Source: Bacteroidales bacterium UBA4360 | GTDB lineage: Bacteria; Bacteroidota; Bacteroidia; Bacteroidales; UBA932 | DNA length: 15,960 bases | Assembly (NCBI GenBank): GCA_002393945.1 | Contig: DGSO01000008.1 | Location: 1 to 15,960 of the forward strand | Direction of reading: 5' to 3' | Shown here: positions 13,343 to 15,960 of the stretch, piece by piece | How positions within the stretch are numbered: the first letter of the stretch is position 1 | Layout: each line of letters starts with the position of its first letter | Notes under the pieces: generated by a model | Told to the model about the DNA's origin: nothing | Databases searched by the model: none | What the model saw: the letters and a program-made list of their open reading frames with translations, nothing else | Translations under genes and position numbers: made by a program

Positions 13343-14059
13343 ATGAATTACTTGAATTTTGAGAGTGCAATGTCCTCCAAAAGGATGAGGAGGTATCTGA
13401 ATGCCTGTGGCGGAGACAAACGAAAAGCGCAGATGTTATATCGGCTGAATTTGCGTTTGTCGCAAGAGATGTTTACAGTAATCAGCTGCTACGAAGTATC
13501 TTTACGTAATGCTATTGATAGAATAATGTCTGAAGCTATGGGAGAAGATTGGTTACGTGATGCGATTTTACCAGGTGGATTTTTTGATAATCCGCTTTTC
13601 TCGGGAACCACAAGGATTATGCACAAAGCATATAATGAACTTGTTGAAAATAAAAACTATTCATGTTCAAAAATGCTTTCTGCGATGGAATTCGGCGTGT
13701 GGAAGTATATGTTTTCTGCATCTCAATACCGAGCTTCAGGTCGAAGGCTCTTGAAGGTGTTTCCCAATAAGCCTAAATCCTCTGCTCAGATGCAATACAA
13801 CAATCAGTATGTTTTTAATGAAATGGATGCAATTAACAGGCTAAGAAACAGAATCGCTCATCATGAACCCATTTGTTTTCTTCAGAATCAGGAAACTATT
13901 TCAACAAGCCATTTGCTTGATTGCTACTATCGTATATTAGCTCTATTTAAATGGATGGATATAGATTCTAAATCATTGCTTTATGGTTTAGACCACGTCA
14001 TATCAATCTCACAGCAGATTGAAATTCTCCGCAATCGGGTGTATATAAACCAGCAATAA
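13343..14059 (+). CDS. Abi-family abortive infection protein (HEPN)
   Basis: The 238-aa protein matches the Abi_2 (AbiD/AbiF-like) family. The N-terminal pattern is LYRLNLRLSQEMFTVISCYEVSLRNAID. In the middle is FGVWKYMFSA. Near residue 170 is RNRIAH followed by HEPI, the R-x4-H motif of HEPN ribonucleases. HEPN proteins cleave RNA, often tRNA, during phage defence or as toxins; the trigger here is unknown and no partner antitoxin is adjacent. A second ATG at 13370 starts the conserved sequence (SSKRMRRYL) and may be the true start. The gene is clearly AT-richer than both neighbours and has its own promoter, so recent transfer is likely. Confidence 0.82.
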   Translation: MNYLNFESAMSSKRMRRYLNACGGDKRKAQMLYRLNLRLSQEMFTVISCYEVSLRNAIDRIMSEAMGEDWLRDAILPGGFFDNPLFSGTTRIMHKAYNELVENKNYSCSKMLSAMEFGVWKYMFSASQYRASGRRLLKVFPNKPKSSAQMQYNNQYVFNEMDAINRLRNRIAHHEPICFLQNQETISTSHLLDCYYRILALFKWMDIDSKSLLYGLDHVISISQQIEILRNRVYINQQ

Positions 14060-14085
14060 ATCCATCCAGATTTTCAGGAAGTGCT

Positions 14086-15210
14086 TCAGTAATCTTTCCT
14101 TACACGTTTATACTGTTCGTCTGATACGGGTTCCAGCCATTCGTTTGAGGCGCTGGGCTGGACGTCTTTGTGGTAGGTGAGGTGCTGCATCCAGCTGTCG
14201 GCGGCGGCGCCGTGCCAATGTTTGGCGCCTTCAGGGATCTCGATAATCGTGCCGGGAACAAGCTGTACGGCAGGTTTGCCCCATTCCTGATACCAGCCGC
14301 GGCCGGCAACGCAGATGAGGACCTGGACCTGTTTGTGATGGATGTGCCAGTTGTTGCGGCAGCCGGGCTCGAAGGTGACGTTGGCTACGCCGCCATCCAT
14401 CGGCGCCAGATAGCTGTTGCCGGTGAAGAACTGTGCATAAGCCGTGTTGGGCTGTCCCTTGGGCCAGACGGAGAAGTCAACAGTCTGCACGGGAGTATGG
14501 GCGTCTCCCAGAACGGCGTTCAGGGCACCGCGAAGGCGTTCGGCTTCGGCCAGGCCAACCTTTTCTTCCAGAAGTTCAGGCAAAGCGCGGAGCTCGGCAT
14601 CGGTTACACCCATGTTGCGGGCGCCGGAGACGTGGGCAACCAGCTGTGGCTCACAGCCGGGCAGTGCCGATATGGCGCTTACCGTGACAATCTCGCGGTC
14701 GGCGAAGTTGAGGTTGTTGCGGGCAAAGATATCGCCGAAGAGGTGGGCTTTCAGGTAGTAGTCTGTTGCGGGGACAAAGGTGTAGTCGAAGGGCTTTCCT
14801 GTCAGCTGAGTCTGTACGGCCGTTCCCTGTTTCAGGGCATCATAATCGGCAGGAAGCGGAGCGGCATCTTTGCCGGGATTGTCCTTGATTCCTGCAGCCT
14901 GGCGGGCGGCCAGAACCCTCTGCAGGGTGCCCAGGGCGTTGAGAGAACGCGGGAAACCGGTGTAGGCATAAAGCTGCGATAGCGCTTCCTTGGCTTCGCT
15001 TATAGTCAAACCATTATCAAGTGCTTCGGCGGTTGCTTTTTCGAGGCCGGCCTGGTTGCCTTTTGCTTCAAGCGCAGCGATGACGGCAAGTCCCTGCCGA
15101 CGGGGTGTAAGTGCATTATTCATAGTTTGTTGTTTGTTGGAGAGCTGGGCATTTAAGGGAATTGCCATAATCATTAAGGCTAAAACAGCGATTGCTTTAT
15201 GCAGTTTCAT
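14086..15210 (-). CDS. exported carboxymuconolactone decarboxylase-like/cupin fusion protein
   Basis: The 374-aa protein has a cleavable signal peptide (MKLHKAIAVLALMIMAIPLNA). Two carboxymuconolactone decarboxylase-like helical units follow, about residues 30-110 (EALSQLYAYTGFPRSLNAL) and 150-240 (FADREIVTVSAISALPGCEPQLVAH). A C-terminal cupin, about 270-350, has the metal-binding pattern NNWHIHH, then GTIIEIPEGAKHWHG. CMD units often act as alkylhydroperoxidase-like or lactone-handling enzymes; only one Cys is visible in the second unit, so a CxxC peroxidase site is absent. The likely role is export-linked redox or aromatic/lactone metabolism. The membrane AraC gene upstream on the same strand (72-bp gap) may control it. 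Confidence 0.85.
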   Translation of the reverse strand: MKLHKAIAVLALMIMAIPLNAQLSNKQQTMNNALTPRRQGLAVIAALEAKGNQAGLEKATAEALDNGLTISEAKEALSQLYAYTGFPRSLNALGTLQRVLAARQAAGIKDNPGKDAAPLPADYDALKQGTAVQTQLTGKPFDYTFVPATDYYLKAHLFGDIFARNNLNFADREIVTVSAISALPGCEPQLVAHVSGARNMGVTDAELRALPELLEEKVGLAEAERLRGALNAVLGDAHTPVQTVDFSVWPKGQPNTAYAQFFTGNSYLAPMDGGVANVTFEPGCRNNWHIHHKQVQVLICVAGRGWYQEWGKPAVQLVPGTIIEIPEGAKHWHGAAADSWMQHLTYHKDVQPSASNEWLEPVSDEQYKRVRKDY

Positions 15211-15282
15211 TTGAAAAGGAGTTTTGCATTATCAGACAATATGTCCTTCGAGTCCAGACCATCCGCATCCAATGGAAAAGGA

Positions 15283-15960
15283 TTATCTTTCCTCCAGCTG
15301 CTTCCGGACTTTGTAGTAGGTGGTACGGGAGCCAAAGCCGGAGTCGGCGATGACTTCGCCGATGGGCATTTCAGGGTGCTTGACCTGCAGGCGGGCGGCG
15401 TGGGAGAGCCGGCAGTGGTTGATGTAGGAGAAGAAACCGCCCAGACGTGACTTCATCACCAGGGAGACGTATTTGCTGTTGACGCCGATGCGGCTTGCGA
15501 CATCGTCCAGCAGCAGGTGGCTTTCCAGATAGGCTTGTTCCTGCTCTACCAGGCGACGGATGGCCTTTTCAATTTCGTCCTGCCGGCCTTCGGAAAGTGC
15601 GGATTCTTCCTGCACCGGAGGTTCGGGTGCCTCGGCGGCCTCCAACTGTTCCACCGTCAGGTCCCGGTGCGGGGACAGGATACCGATGAGGAAGGCAAGA
15701 GCCAAGGCTGACAGTACCAAAAGGGTAATGGAGAGAGACAGCGGCGAGCCCACAAACGCACCCACCCAGCTGGCCGCCAAATGCAGGAATGGAATCCAAA
15801 TGACTTTGGCCGCGAATTTCTCCGGGAAGTCGTCCGGATTGGAGTATTTCTCCTCCGCGCTTCGGCGCAGTTGCCGGGTAACCATAAAAATGGCCGATAC
15901 GAAACAAGCCAGAAATGCCACTGCCAGAAGGCCCCCCAGCGCGAAGTACCAGCGGCAGAA
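15283..15960 (-). CDS. membrane-anchored AraC-family regulator, 5' end outside window
   Basis: The frame is open to the window edge, so the N-terminus is missing; the first GTG inside (15921) is internal. The visible part has at least three hydrophobic segments (LGGLLAVAFLACFVSAIFMV, a WIPFLHLAASW segment, and a stretch containing LLVLSALALAFLIG). A charged Glu-rich linker follows, then a C-terminal AraC DNA-binding domain (LLLDDVASRIGVNSKYVSLVM, then IGEVIADSGFGSRTTYYKVRK). Such membrane AraC proteins are common in Bacteroidota and are thought to sense envelope or small-molecule signals. It lies 72 bp upstream of the CMD/cupin gene on the same strand. Confidence 0.83.
   Translation of the reverse strand, partial: FCRWYFALGGLLAVAFLACFVSAIFMVTRQLRRSAEEKYSNPDDFPEKFAAKVIWIPFLHLAASWVGAFVGSPLSLSITLLVLSALALAFLIGILSPHRDLTVEQLEAAEAPEPPVQEESALSEGRQDEIEKAIRRLVEQEQAYLESHLLLDDVASRIGVNSKYVSLVMKSRLGGFFSYINHCRLSHAARLQVKHPEMPIGEVIADSGFGSRTTYYKVRKQLEER

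Noticed and set aside
13099..13362. Open frame of 87 residues before the Abi gene
   Set aside because: Its start lies upstream of the predicted transcription start, it overlaps the Abi start, and it resembles no protein; a shorter version from 13183 is possible but unsupported.
1..15960. CRISPR arrays, tRNA or rRNA genes, transposase or integrase genes
   Set aside because: No regularly spaced short repeats, tRNA cloverleaf or rRNA signature, and no recombinase motif was seen in any frame.

Overview
The window looks like a chromosomal accessory region of a gut-type Bacteroidota (Bacteroidales) genome. Several upstream regions carry the Bacteroidota sigma-A signature (TTTG, about 20 bp, TAnnTTTG). 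Most genes lack a Shine-Dalgarno sequence, and the families present (KilA-N protein, HipBST, YhfC, membrane AraC regulator, carboxymuconolactone decarboxylase/cupin lipid- or signal-peptide proteins) are typical of that group. No species can be named from the sequence alone.

Left part (1-9071) is defence/mobile in character. It starts with the 3' part of a Nudix hydrolase gene. A convergent two-gene operon follows (KilA-N protein plus a 64-aa unknown). Divergent from it is an XRE-type regulator coupled to a CoiA-like nuclease. Next comes a helicase IV (HelD)-like protein with an inserted PD-(D/E)XK nuclease domain, an N-terminal membrane helix and a C-terminal zinc ribbon. About 1 kb without an intact gene follows: a terminator, a 241-bp imperfect inverted repeat and a 273-bp copy of the middle of the KilA-N gene. 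The left part ends with a tripartite HipBST toxin-antitoxin operon. A 117-bp direct repeat containing a bidirectional terminator lies after the CoiA-like gene and again after hipT, so it brackets the helicase cassette. hipB is preceded by three operator-like palindromes spaced exactly 41 bp apart.

Right part (9112-15960) is higher in GC and more housekeeping in type. It holds a Gre-family elongation factor, divergent from a YhfC-type intramembrane protease whose end overlaps an AraC regulator. The AraC gene is divergent from a lipoprotein alpha/beta hydrolase and a cyclophilin-like lipoprotein. After these come a carboxymuconolactone decarboxylase/cupin protein and a membrane-bound AraC regulator cut by the window end. 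An AT-rich Abi/HEPN gene with its own promoter sits inside this metabolic block and looks inserted.

Taken together, nuclease, nuclease-helicase, HipBST and Abi genes look like a defence island. The most unusual structure is the nested repeats: the KilA-N fragment copy and the direct repeats around the helicase cassette. No single new system is proved by sequence alone; the XRE/CoiA-like pair with the neighbouring HelD-like nuclease-helicase is the best candidate.
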